Shown: in pieces, positions 26,062 through 38,618 of the stretch | Numbering within the stretch: position 1 is the first letter of the stretch | How the letters are laid out: every line of letters begins with the position of its first letter | DNA from: Isoetes taiwanensis | Taxonomy: Eukaryota; Streptophyta; Lycopodiopsida; Isoetales; Isoetaceae | DNA length: 64,000 bases | Assembly (NCBI GenBank): GCA_021234155.1 | Contig: JAJEKV010000028.1 | Coordinates: 310,001 to 374,000, forward strand | Reading direction: 5' to 3' | Notes under the pieces: model-generated | Database searches by the model: none | What the model was told of the DNA's origin: nothing | Seen by the model: the letters and a program-made list of their open reading frames with translations, nothing else | Made by a program: the position numbers and the translations under genes

Positions 26062-28934
26062 TGTGATGAGCCTGCCGAGTTGACCCTCTAGGCAACTCGG
26101 GATCTTGTCAATACTGTGCTAATTCTAGGTTGGTGTGACAAACAATTGGATATGGTGAAGATTTGAATCTTCCTCTTGCACAGTTGAAATGACACGCTCA
26201 AAACTCAATAAGCAAAATACTTATGATCTCAATATAATCAGAAAATATTAACATCCAAAGAATCCATATTCTCAACAAATATAACATCTAATTGTGTACA
26301 ATTCAAACCTGGGAGCCCGGCTCAACCATGATCCTCACCGCACCGGCTGCCATCCCTTGCTTATTCAATCGCACATGCATTCACCTTTGGGGTTAGTCCT
26401 CGTGACTAAGTGGGGATCCCGGCTGCCACTTGCATGCATGGAATACTCTGGAAATCTCGGATAAGCATAAACACGACGGAAAATCCTACATTGAGTACCG
26501 TGCTAAGACAATGACAACATAATCCAAGGAAATAGCAACATGAACATCGGAAGCAAAGACATAGTCAAAAATACCAAACCATCATGACACATAGCTCCGG
26601 GACAATGGGAAGCTCGGCCGACCCTACATGCAGGCCCCGTTAGCGAGAGAAATGCCCGCCAGCTCACATTCCGAGCCGTTGGCATGAGTTGGTGGGGTGA
26701 ACCTCGTATCGATACCCTTCAAACCCCACGCCCGGGCATTTGGAGGACCTCTTACCATGGAGTTCACAAGAGTTGGATCGACGTAGCAATCCCGAGAGAA
26801 CTAACGCCCGGTGTCATAGAGCACAATAACCACGAGAGAATCACGGATGAACATAAGCATGCGGAGCAACCTAGGCCACCAGAACCTAGAAGTCCGAGGC
26901 CAGGAGGTTCCAAGAGACATAATCAAATACCAAGACAACAGTGGAACAATGCAAAGACCATGACATGTGCATTCATTAGAGAATTTACTATAAATGTGCC
27001 TAGATCATACTCTTGCCGATGTTGCACGCATACAACTTGCCCATGTTGAGGTAGCTAACTTACTTGATCCAAACATGTTGAGGAAGTCACAAGCCTAACT
27101 ATCATTGATGTAGCTCCCATACCTATGTTCTTCACTGAACAAGGAAAAACAACATTCCAAACAATGCAAACCTACCTCAGGACCATTCTCCCATGAGGAT
27201 AATCCATTAGCTATGATGCCTCTGATAAAATATAGCTCAACAACTTAAAAACTTACAGTTATACACTTAGGCTTACAGTGCTCCATGCCATAGCCTCATC
27301 TGGACACTCCATATACCTCATATTGCTTTCTCGGCCCAACTTCACTTGATCTCCAAGGTTCCACTCTTTAATTTATCACTAACAATTGCTAGCTAAGGTT
27401 TTAATATTTTTATATTAAAAACCACTTCCATAGCTAAGTGATTAATTAGTGCACCCAATGTGGAAACTCCAATTGCCGCACTTCCGACTTAAAAATCCAT
27501 ACGACCCCATGGTTGCAACTGCTTGAACAACTTGTCAGATGATTCCTGGGCTAGGCCCCATCTCAAGGAACAAGCCTTTCCACACTTTATCTTAGCTTAC
27601 CTCATCATGCATAAGACATTTATTCTTTTTACATGCAATTTTCAAGCAATATTGACATTATTCATATGTTCCTGCCCGAGATCTCCAGCATTTGCACCGG
27701 CTTACCCTGCTGATACCCCATGTCTATCCCAGATTACTCTCTGAATAATCTATACTTCGTCCGGGCTCCTTATACTTCTGATTTCCCCTGGAACCGCCAC
27801 TTGTTAATTATTAATTAAACATAAGACAAAAGTAGCAAAGACCAGAATTAACAAAAGGAACAAAAATACACAGACCCATTTTCGGGTCTGGCTTCCGACC
27901 TGCACAGAGGGGTTTTTAGGAACAACCGGCCTGACTATGCATGGCCATGAACTTCTGAGGCCAAATCGGCCCCTTCAAAAGCCAAATCGGCACTCAAATT
28001 CCCCAGCTCAGCTCTTAGGGAGCAGTTTCGGTCTGTTCCACTTGATTCCTGACCCATCCTGATAGCTCTAATTCGTTCCATGAGATCATTGATTCAAGCC
28101 CAAAATGTCCTTTAGTATCAATTTCGACCTGTTCCCTATTGAATCTAAGCCTCTTCTCATTCAATCTCAGCACTTGGAAAGCTCCTCAATCCATGTAGAA
28201 AATCCAACCAATCCCTGATTCACTGTGTGTCTGGGCAGATCGGCCCTTCTGAAGCCCAAATCGGCCTCTATTATGCAATTTCGGCCTCTGTCCCATGGAT
28301 TTGGGTCTGATCTGAGGCAGTTGGGTCTTCTTCCCGTGCCATGAAATGATCATGCCGACCTCTAAGTCACCAGTTCAGCCCATGATTCCTTCAGTTCAAC
28401 CTCTTATTCAACCGAATCCATCTGTTCTGGGTCCCTTTAAGAAGCTTCCATAAGCTTAGCATCCAACTGTGGCAATTCTGCTGCAGGTTAAGCCGTTGAT
28501 GTAGCCCATAATTTCTCAATTAATTCTACAATTCATGCAGCAAAACTTGCTCTACCAAAGCATCAACAGCTCTTACCATAGCTATTACACAGGGAATCAT
28601 TACCCAAAGCATGCATCTAATGATTCATAGCAGCTTATAACTCACTTGAATCCGTGAAAACCCCACCTGATAAGAGAAGATTTGGTGCAGTTCCGTTCTC
28701 CGTCTCCAACTTTGATAAGCTCCAATGCTTCTCTGCTTTGATGCTCCCAAATAGCCTTCTCTTGCAAAGAGCTTCACGTACCACCAAAAGCCCTCTTTCC
28801 AATATTGCCTTATTTTGTAAACCCTTTGTTTACATGAGCCCATGCTGCATGCATGCCACAAGTACATATATAACTCATATACGTACCATACACAAATGCG
28901 TATACTGAACCATTAGGTGGCCAGGTCCGTTACA
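26062..28934 (-). repeat. LTR 1 of the array
   Basis: 2873 bp, starting tgtgatgag and ending ccgttaca on the plus strand. Its outer end has T where the other well-resolved copies have C (tgtgatgag versus tgtgacgag). Short ORFs inside, such as the 73-residue frame at 27523-27744, recur in LTRs 2 and 4 and are not genes. Confidence 0.9.
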
Positions 28935-29210
28935 ATCTCCCCTTCTAAAAATTAACCCATGTCCTCATGGGTCGATCACAGATCTTAGCAGCACTTGGCG
29001 AATCCATTAGAACTATCATGATCATATATACACCAAATCTATACAAGGAAAACTGTACCTCCACATCGTCGAAAGCTTAGCACCTTCATATGCTAACCCC
29101 CTCTGAGGATACCATCTCCTGATGTCTCTGAAAGAAAAAACCGTTAGCATCACAATAGCACCATCAGACAAGCCAACTCCCAAAGATCCAACATTGCTCT
29201 GATACCAAAC
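28935..29210 (-). mobile_element. Internal domain 1 (PBS and PPT only)
   Basis: 276 bp. The primer-binding site is the complement of gctctgatacca at 29196-29207. The polypurine tract is the complement of atctccccttct at 28935-28946. Between them lies a minus-strand 40-odd-codon frame (FSFRDIRRWYPQRG) too short to be gag. Confidence 0.9.
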
Positions 29211-32067
29211 TGTGACGAGCCTGCCGAGTTGACCCTCTAGGCAACTCGGGATCTTGTCAATACTGTGCTAATTCTAGGTTGGTGTGACAAACAATTGGAT
29301 ATGGTGAAGATTTGAATCTTCCTCTTGCACAGTTGAAATGACACGCTCAAAACTCAATAAGCAAAATACTTATGATCTCAATATAATCAGAAAATATTAA
29401 CATCCAAAGAATCCATATTCTCAACAAATATAACATCTAATTGTGTACAATTCAACCCGGGAGCCGGCTCAACCATGATCCTCACCGCACCGCTGCCATC
29501 CCTTGCTTATTCCTTTGCACATGCATTCCTTTGGGGTTAGTCCTCGTGACTAAGTTGGATCCGGGCTGCCTTTGCATGCATGGAATACTACGGAAATCTC
29601 GGATAAGCATAAACACAGACGGAAAATCCTACGTGAGTACCGTGCTAAGACAATGACAACATAATCCAAGGAAATAGCAACATGAACATCAGAAGCAAAG
29701 ACATAGTCAAAAATACCAAACCATCATGACACATAGCTCCGGGACAATGGGAAGCTCAGCCAGCCTACATGCAGGCCATTGTTAGCGAGAAAATGCCCGC
29801 CAGCTCACATTAGAGCCCCGTTGGCGGAGTTGGTGGGGTGAACCTCGTATGCGCATACCCTTCCCAGCCCACGTCTGGCGCTGGAGGACCTCTTACCATG
29901 GAGTTCACAAGAGTTGACTGACGTAGCAATCCCGGCCAGGAGAACTAACGCCCGGTGTCATAGAGCACAATAACCACAGAGAATCACAGATGAACATAAG
30001 CATGCCGGAGCAACCTAGGCCACCGAACCTAGAAGTCCGACCCCGGAGGTTCCAAGAGACATAATCAAATACCAAGACAACAGTGGAACAATGCAAAGAC
30101 CATGACATGTGCATTCATTAGAGAATTTACTATAAATGTGCCTAGATCATACTCTTGCCGATGTTGCCTGTACAACTTGCCCATGTTGAGGTAGCTAACT
30201 TACTGATCCAAACATGTTGAGGAAGTCACAAGCCTAACTATCATTGATGTAGCTCCCATACCTATGTTCTTCAATCGAACAAGGAAAACAACATTCCAAA
30301 CAATGCAAACCTACCTCAGGACCATTCTCCCATGAGGATAATCCATTAGCTATGATGCCTCTGATAAAATATAGCTCAACAACTTAAAAACTTACAGTTA
30401 TACACTTAGGCTTACAGTGCTCCATGCCATAGCCTCATCTGGACACTCCATATACCTCATATTGCTTTCTCGGCCCAACTTCACTTGATCTCCAAGGTTC
30501 CACTCTTTAATTTATCACTAACAATTGCTAGCTAAGGTTTTAATATTTTTATATTAAAAACCACTTCCATAGCTAAGTGATTAATTAGTGCACCCAATGT
30601 GGAAACTCCAATTGCCGCACCAGACTTAAAAATCCATACGACCCCATGGTTGCAACTGCTTGAACAACTTGTCAGATGATTCCTGGGCTAGGCCCCATCT
30701 CAAGGAACAAGCCTTTCCACACTTTATCTTAGCTTACCTCATCATGCATAAGACATTTATTCTTTTTACATGCAATTTTCAAGCAATATTGACATTATTC
30801 ATATGTTCCTGCCCGAGATCTCCAGCATTTGCACCGGCTTACCCTGCTGATACCCCATGTCTATCCCAGATTACTCTCTGAATAATCTATACTTCGTCCG
30901 GGCTCCTTATACTTCTGATTTCCCCTGGAACCGCCACTTGTTAATTATTAATTAAACATAAGACAAAAGTAGCAAAGACCAGAATTAACAAAAGGAACAA
31001 AAATACAGACCCATTTTCTGGTCTGGCTTCCGACCTGCACAGAGGGGTTTTTAGGAACAACCGGCCTGACTATGCATGGCCATGAACTTCTGAGGCCAAA
31101 TCGGCCCCTTCAAAAGCCAAATCGGCACTCAAATTCCCCAGCTCAGCTCTTAGGGAGCAGTTTCGGTCTGTTCCACTTGATTCGACCCATCGATAGCTCT
31201 AATTTGTTCCATGAGATCATTGATTCAAGCCCAAAATGTCCTTTAGTATCAATTTCGACCTGTTCCCTATTGAATCTAAGCCTCTTCTCATTCAATCTCA
31301 GCACTTGGAAAGCTCCTCAATCCATGTAGAAAATCCAACCAATCCCTGATTCACTGTGTGTCTGGGCAGATCGGCCCTTCTGAAGCCCAAATCGGCCTCT
31401 ATTATGCAATTTCGGCCTCTGTCCCATGGATTTGGGTCTGATCTGAGGCAGTTGGGTCTTCTTCCCGTGCCATGAAATGATCATGCCGACCTCTAAGTCA
31501 CCAGTTCAGCCCATGATTCCTTGGTTCAACCTCTTATTCAACCGAATCCATCATTACGGGTCCCTTTAAGAAGCTTCCATAAGCTTAGCATCCAAGCTGT
31601 GGCAATACTGCTGCGGGTTAAGCCGTTGATGTAGCCCATAATTTCTCAATTAATTCTACAATTCATGCAGCAAAACTTGCTCTACCAAAGCATCAACAGC
31701 TCTTACCATAGCTATTACACAGGGAATCATTACCCAAAGCATGCATCTAATGATTCATAGCAGCTTATAACTCACTTGAATCCGTGAAAACCCCCACGAT
31801 AAGAGAGAAGATTTGGTGCAGTTCGTTCTCCGTCTCCAACTTTGATAAGCTCCAATGCTTTCTACGCTTTGATGCTCCCAAATAGCCTTCTCTTGCAAAG
31901 AGCTTCACGTACCACCAAAGCCCTCTTTCCAATATTGCCTTATTTTGTAAACCCTTTGTTTACATGAGCCCATCTTTGCATGCATGCCACAAGTACATAT
32001 ATAACTCATATCGCATTACCATACACAAATCATTATCTTGAACCATTAGGTGGTGGCGGTCGTTACA
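29211..32067 (-). repeat. LTR 2 of the array
   Basis: 2857 bp, tgtgacgag to cgttaca. Most differences from LTR 1 are short changes at CTG/CAG positions. Confidence 0.9.
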
Positions 32068-32346
32068 ATCTCCCCTTCTAAAAATTAACCCATGTCCTCA
32101 TGGGTCGATCCTGAGATCTTAGCAAAGACTTGGCGAATCCATTAGAACTATCATGATCATATATACACCAAATCTATACAAGGAAAAGCGTACCTCCACA
32201 TCGCCGAAAGCTTAGCACCTTCATATGCTAACCCCCTCTGAGGATACCATCTCCTGATGTCTCTGAAAGAAAAAACCGTTAGCATCACAATAGCACCATC
32301 AGACAAGCCAACTCCCAAAGATCCAACATTGCTCTGATACCAAAGC
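32068..32346 (-). mobile_element. Internal domain 2
   Basis: Same layout as domain 1. The junction to LTR 3 reads ccaaagcgctggacgag instead of ccaaactgtgacgag, so the boundary is uncertain by a few bases. Confidence 0.85.
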
Positions 32347-35209
32347 GCTGGACGAGCACCTGCCGGAGTTGACCCTCTAGGCAACTTCGGGATCTTGTCA
32401 ATCTTTGTGCTAATTCTAGGTTGGTGTGACAAACAATTGGATATGGTGAAGATTTGAATCTTCCTCTTGCACAGTTGAAATGACACGCTCAAAACTCAAT
32501 AAGCAAAATACTTATGATCTCAATATAATCAGAAAATATTAACATCCAAAGAATCCATATTCTCAACAAATATAACATCTAATTGTGTACAATTCAACCC
32601 AGGAGCTTCGCTCAACCATGATCCTCAGCTGCACCGCTGCCATCCCTTGCTTATTCACTGCACATGCATTCACTGGGGTTAGTCCTCGTGACTAAGTTGG
32701 GATCCCTGGCTGCCACTGCATGCATGGAATACTCTGGAAATCTCGGATAAGCATAAACACAGACGGAAAATCCTACGTGAGTACCGTGCTAAGACAATGA
32801 CAACATAATCCAAGGAAATAGCAACATGAACATCAGAAGCAAAGACATAGTCAAAAATACCAAACCATCATGACACATAGCTCCGGGACAATGGGAAGCT
32901 CAGCCAGCCTACATGCAGGCCCTGTTAGCAGAGAAATGCCCGGCCAGCTCACATTCCGAGCCCCGTTGGCGGAGTTGGTGGGGTGAACCTCGTATGCGCA
33001 TACCCTTCCCAGCCCACGTCTGGCGCTGGAGGACCTCTTACCATGGAGTTCACAAGAGTTGACTGACGTAGCAATCCCGGCCAGGAGAACTAACGCCCGG
33101 TGTCATAGAGCACAATAACCACAGAGAATCACAGATGAACATAAGCATGCCGGAGCAACCTAGGCCACCGAACCTAGAAGTCCGACCCCGGAGGTTCCAA
33201 GAGACATAATCAAATACCAAGACAACAGTGGAACAATGCAAAGACCATGACATGTGCATTCATTAGAGAATTTACTATAAATGTGCCTAGATCATACTCT
33301 TGCCGATGTTGCCTGTACAACTTGCCCATGTTGAGGTAGCTAACTTACTGATCCAAACATGTTGAGGAAGTCACAAGCCTAACTATCATTGATGTAGCTC
33401 CCATACCTATGTTCTTCACTGAACAAGGAAAAACAACATTCCAAACAATGCAAACCTACCTCAGGACCATTCTCCCATGAGGATAATCCATTAGCTATGA
33501 TGCCTCTGATAAAATATAGCTCAACAACTTAAAAACTTACAGTTATACACTTAGGCTTACTTACGGTGCTCCATGCCATAGCCTCATCACGGACACTCCA
33601 TATACCTCATATTGCTTTTTCGGCCCAACTTCACTTGATCTCCAAGGTTCCACTCTTTAATTTATCACTAACAATTGCTAGCTAAGGTTTTAATATTTTT
33701 ATATTAAAAACCACTTCCATAGCTAAGTGATTAATTAGTGCACCCAATGTGGAAACTCCAATTGCCCACTTCCAGACTTAAAAATCCATACGACCCCATG
33801 GTTGCAATTTGCTTGAACAACTTGTCGGATGATTCACGGGCTAGGCCCCATCTCAAGGAACAAGCCTTTCCACACTTTATCTTAGCTTACCTCATCATGC
33901 ATAAGACATTTATTCTTTTTACATGCAATTTTCAAGCAATATTGACATTATTCATATGTTTCACTTCGAGAGATCTCCGGCATTTGCAGAACACACCTTT
34001 GATACCCCATGTCTATCAGTTACTCTCACGAATAATCTATGCCGTCAGGGCTCCTTATGCCGATTTCCCCGGAACCGCCACTTGTTAATTATTAATTAAA
34101 CATAAGACAAAAGTAGCAAAGACCGGAATTAACAAAAGGAAAAAAATACTGGACCCATTTTGAGATTACGGCTTCCATTTACCTGAGAGGGTTTTAGGAA
34201 CAACCGGCCTGACTATGCATGGCCATGAACTTCTGAGGCCAAATCGGCCCCTTCAAAAGCCAAATCGGCACTCAAATTCCCGCTCGGCTCTTAGGGGGCA
34301 GTTTGGTCTGTTCCACTTGATTCCCACCCATCGATAGCTCTAATTCGTTCCATGAGATCATTGATTCAAGCCCAAAATGTCCTTTAGTATCAATTTCGAC
34401 CTGTTCCTATTGAATCTAAGCCTCTTCTCATTCAATCTCAGCACTTGGAAAGCTCCTCAATCCATGTAGAAAATCCAACCAATCCCTGATTCATGTGTAA
34501 TGCAGGCAGATCGGCCCTTCTGAAGCCCAAATCGGCCTCTATTATGCAATTTCGGCCCCTCCGTCCCATGGATTTGGGTCTGATCGAGGCGATTGGGTCT
34601 TCTTCGTGCCATGAAATGATCATGCCGACCTCTAAGTCACCAGTTCAGCCCATGATTCCTTCAGTTCAACCTCTTATTCAACCGAATCCATACGTTACGG
34701 GTCCCTTTAAGAAGCTTCCATAAGCTTAGCATCCAAGCTGTGGGCAATTACTGCTGCGGGTTAAGCCGTTGATGTAGCCCATAATTTCTCAATTAATTCT
34801 ACAATTCATGCGGCAAAAACTTGCTCTACCAAAGCATCAACAGCTCTTACCATAGCTATTATTACGGGGAATCATTACCCAAAGCATGCATCTAATGATT
34901 CATAGCAGCTTATAACTCACTTGAATCCGTGAAAACCCCACGATAAGAGAAGATTTGGTGCAGTTCGTTCTCTCGTCTCCAACTTTGATAAGCTCCAATG
35001 CTTCTCGCTTTGATGCTCCCAAATAGCCTTCTCTTGCAAAGAGCTTCACATTACCACCAAAAGCCCTCTTTCCAATATTGCCTTATTTTGTAAACCCTTT
35101 GTTTACATGAGCCCATCTTTGCATGCATGCCACAAGTACATATATAACTCATATAACGTACCATACACAAATCATTATCTTGAACCATTAGGTGGCCAGG
35201 TCCGTTACA
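32347..35209 (-). repeat. LTR 3 of the array
   Basis: About 2863 bp. The left boundary is blurred by the altered junction. The stretch 33960-34200 is noticeably more divergent from the other copies than the rest, with many small indels. Confidence 0.87.
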
Positions 35210-35485
35210 ATCTCCCCTTCTAAAAATTAACCCATGTCCTCATGGGTCGATCACAGATCTTAGCAGCACTTGGCGAATCCATTAGAACTATCATGATCAT
35301 ATATACACCAAATCTATACAAGGAAAACTGTACCTCCACATCGTCGAAAGCTTAGCACCTTCATATGCTAACCCCCTCTGAGGATACCATCTCCTGATGT
35401 CTCTGAAAGAAAAAACCGTTAGCATCACAATAGCACCATCAGACAAGCCAACTCCCAAAGATCCAACATTGCTCTGATACCAAAC
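35210..35485 (-). mobile_element. Internal domain 3
   Basis: 276 bp, essentially identical to domain 1, with intact primer-binding site complement gctctgatacca and polypurine tract. Confidence 0.9.
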
Positions 35486-38342
35486 TGTGACGAGCCTGCC
35501 GAGTTGACCCTCTAGGCAACTCGGGATCTTGTCAATACTGTGCTAATTCTAGGTTGGTGTGACAAACAATTGGATATGGTGAAGATTTGAATCTTCCTCT
35601 TGCACAGTTGAAATGACACGCTCAAAACTCAATAAGCAAAATACTTATGATCTCAATATAATCAGAAAATATTAACATCCAAAGAATCCATATTCTCAAC
35701 AAATATAACATCTAATTGTGTACAATTCAACCCAGGAGCTTCGCTCAACCATGATCCTCAGCTGCACCGCTGCCATCCCTTGCTTATTCACTACACATGC
35801 ATTCACTGGGGTTAGTCCTCGTGACTAAGTGGGGATCCCTGGCTGCCACTGCATGCATGGAATACTCTGGAAATCTCGGATAAGCATAAACACAGACGGA
35901 AAATCCTACGTGAGTACCGTGCTAAGACAATGACAACATAATCCAAGGAAATAGCAACATGAACATCAGAAGCAAAGACATAGTCAAAAATACCAAACCA
36001 TCATGACACATAGCTCCGGGACAATGGGAAGCTCAGCCAGCCTACATGCAGGCCCTGTTAGCAGAGAAATGCCCGGCCAGCTCACATTCCGAGCCCCGTT
36101 GGCGGAGTTGGTGGGGTGAACCTCGTATGCGCATACCCTTCCCAGCCCACGTCTGGCGCTGGAGGACCTCTTACCATGGAGTTCACAAGAGTTGACTGAC
36201 GTAGCAATCCCGGCCAGGAGAACTAACGCCCGGTGTCATAGAGCACAATAACCACAGAGAATCACAGATGAACATAAGCATGCCGGAGCAACCTAGGCCA
36301 CCGAACCTAGAAGTCCGACCCCGGAGGTTCCAAGAGACATAATCAAATACCAAGACAACAGTGGAACAATGCAAAGACCATGACATGTGCATTCATTAGA
36401 GAATTTACTATAAATGTGCCTAGATCATACTCTTGCCGATGTTGCCTGTACAACTTGCCCATGTTGAGGTAGCTAACTTACTGATCCAAACATGTTGAGG
36501 AAGTCACAAGCCTAACTATCATTGATGTAGCTCCCATACCTATGTTCTTCACTGAACAAGGAAAAACAACATTCCAAACAATGCAAACCTACCTCAGGAC
36601 CATTCTCCCATGAGGATAATCCATTAGCTATGATGCCTCTGATAAAATATAGCTCAACAACTTAAAAACTTACAGTTATACACTTAGGCTTACAGTGCTC
36701 CATGCCATAGCCTCATCTGGACACTCCATATACCTCATATTGCTTTCTCGGCCCAACTTCACTTGATCTCCAAGGTTCCACTCTTTAATTTATCACTAAC
36801 AATTGCTAGCTAAGGTTTTAATATTTTTATATTAAAAACCACTTCCATAGCTAAGTGATTAATTAGTGCACCCAATGTGGAAACTCCAATTGCCGCACTT
36901 CCGACTTAAAAATCCATACGACCCCATGGTTGCAACTGCTTGAACAACTTGTCAGATGATTCCTGGGCTAGGCCCCATCTCAAGGAACAAGCCTTTCCAC
37001 ACTTTATCTTAGCTTACCTCATCATGCATAAGACATTTATTCTTTTTACATGCAATTTTCAAGCAATATTGACATTATTCATATGTTCCTGCCCGAGATC
37101 TCCAGCATTTGCACCGGCTTACCCTGCTGATACCCCATGTCTATCCCAGATTACTCTCTGAATAATCTATACTTCGTCCGGGCTCCTTATACTTCTGATT
37201 TCCCCTGGAACCGCCACTTGTTAATTATTAATTAAACATAAGACAAAAGTAGCAAAGACCAGAATTAACAAAAGGACAAAAATACTGAGACCCATTTTTT
37301 GGTCCGGCTTCCATTTACCTGAGGGGGTTTTAGGAACAACCGGCCCGACTATGCATGGCCATGAACCGAGGCCAAATCGGCCCTTCAAAAGCCAAATCGG
37401 CACTCAAATTCCCAGCTCAGCTCTTAGGGGTTGGTTTGGTCTGTTCCACTTGATTCGACCCATCGATAGCTCTAATTCGTTCCATGAGATCATTGATTCA
37501 AGCCCAAAATGTCCTTTAGTATCAATTTCGACCTGTTCCCTATTGAATCTAAGCCTCTTCTCATTCAATCTCAGGACTTGGAAAGCTCCTCAATCCATGT
37601 AGAAAATCCAACCAATCCCCGATTCACTTGTGTGTAATGCAGGCAGATCGGCCTTCGAAGCCCAAATCGGCCTCTATTATGCAATTTAGGCCCTCGTCCC
37701 ATGGATTTGGGTCCGATCACGGCGGTTGGGTCTTCTTCCCGTGCCATGAAATGATCATGCCGACCTCTAAGTCACCCGGTTCAGCCCATGATTCCTTCGG
37801 TTCAACCTCTTATTCAACCGAATCCATCCGTTTCGGTCCCTTTAAGAAGCTTCCATAAGCTTAGCATCCAAGCGTGGCAATTCTGCTGCGGGTTAAGCCG
37901 TTGATGTAGCCCATAATTTCTCAATTAATTCTACAATTCATGCAGCAAAACTTGCTCTACCAAAGCATCAACAGCTCTTACCATAGCTATTACACAGGGA
38001 ATCATTACCCAAAGCATGCATCTAATGATTCATAGCAGCTTATAACTCACTTGAATCCGTGAAAACCCCACGATAAGAGAAGATTTGGTGCAGTTCCGTT
38101 CTCCGTCTCCAACTTTGATAAGCTCCAATGCTTCTCTTGCTTGATGCTCCCAAATAGCCTTCTCTTGCAAAGAGCTTCACGTACCACCAAAAGCCCTCTT
38201 TCCAATATTGCCTTATTTTGTAAACCCTTTGTTTACATGAGCCCATCTTTGCATGCATGCTACAAGTACATATATAACTCATATCATTACCATACACAAA
38301 TGCGTTATTATCTTGAACCATTAGGTGGCCAGGTCCGTTACA
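35486..38342 (-). repeat. LTR 4 of the array
   Basis: 2857 bp. The first ~1.8 kb is very close to LTRs 1-3; the stretch 37270-37880 carries most of the small differences. Confidence 0.9.
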
Positions 38343-38618
38343 ATCTCCCCTTCTAAAAATTAACCCATGTCCTCATGGGTCGATCACAGATCTTAGCAGC
38401 ACTTGGCGAATCCATTAGAACTATCATGATCATATATACACCAAATCTATACAAGGAAAGCGTACCTCCACATCGTCGAAAGCTTAGCACCTTCATATGC
38501 TAACCCCCTCGAGGATACCATCTCCCGATGTCTCGCGAAAGAAAAAACCGTTAGCATCACAATAGCACCATCGGACAAGCCAACTCCCAAAGATCCAACA
38601 TTGCTCGATACCAAAGCG
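38343..38618 (-). mobile_element. Internal domain 4
   Basis: 276 bp. The primer-binding site is altered (gctcgatacca for gctctgatacca), again a change at a CTG position. Confidence 0.88.

Noticed and set aside
27523-27744. 73-residue ORF conserved in several units of the 26-41 kb array, and a 69-residue minus ORF likewise conserved
   Set aside because: Their identity between units reflects recent copying of the whole LTR, and they are broken in the more divergent units; there is no sign of coding selection or family resemblance.
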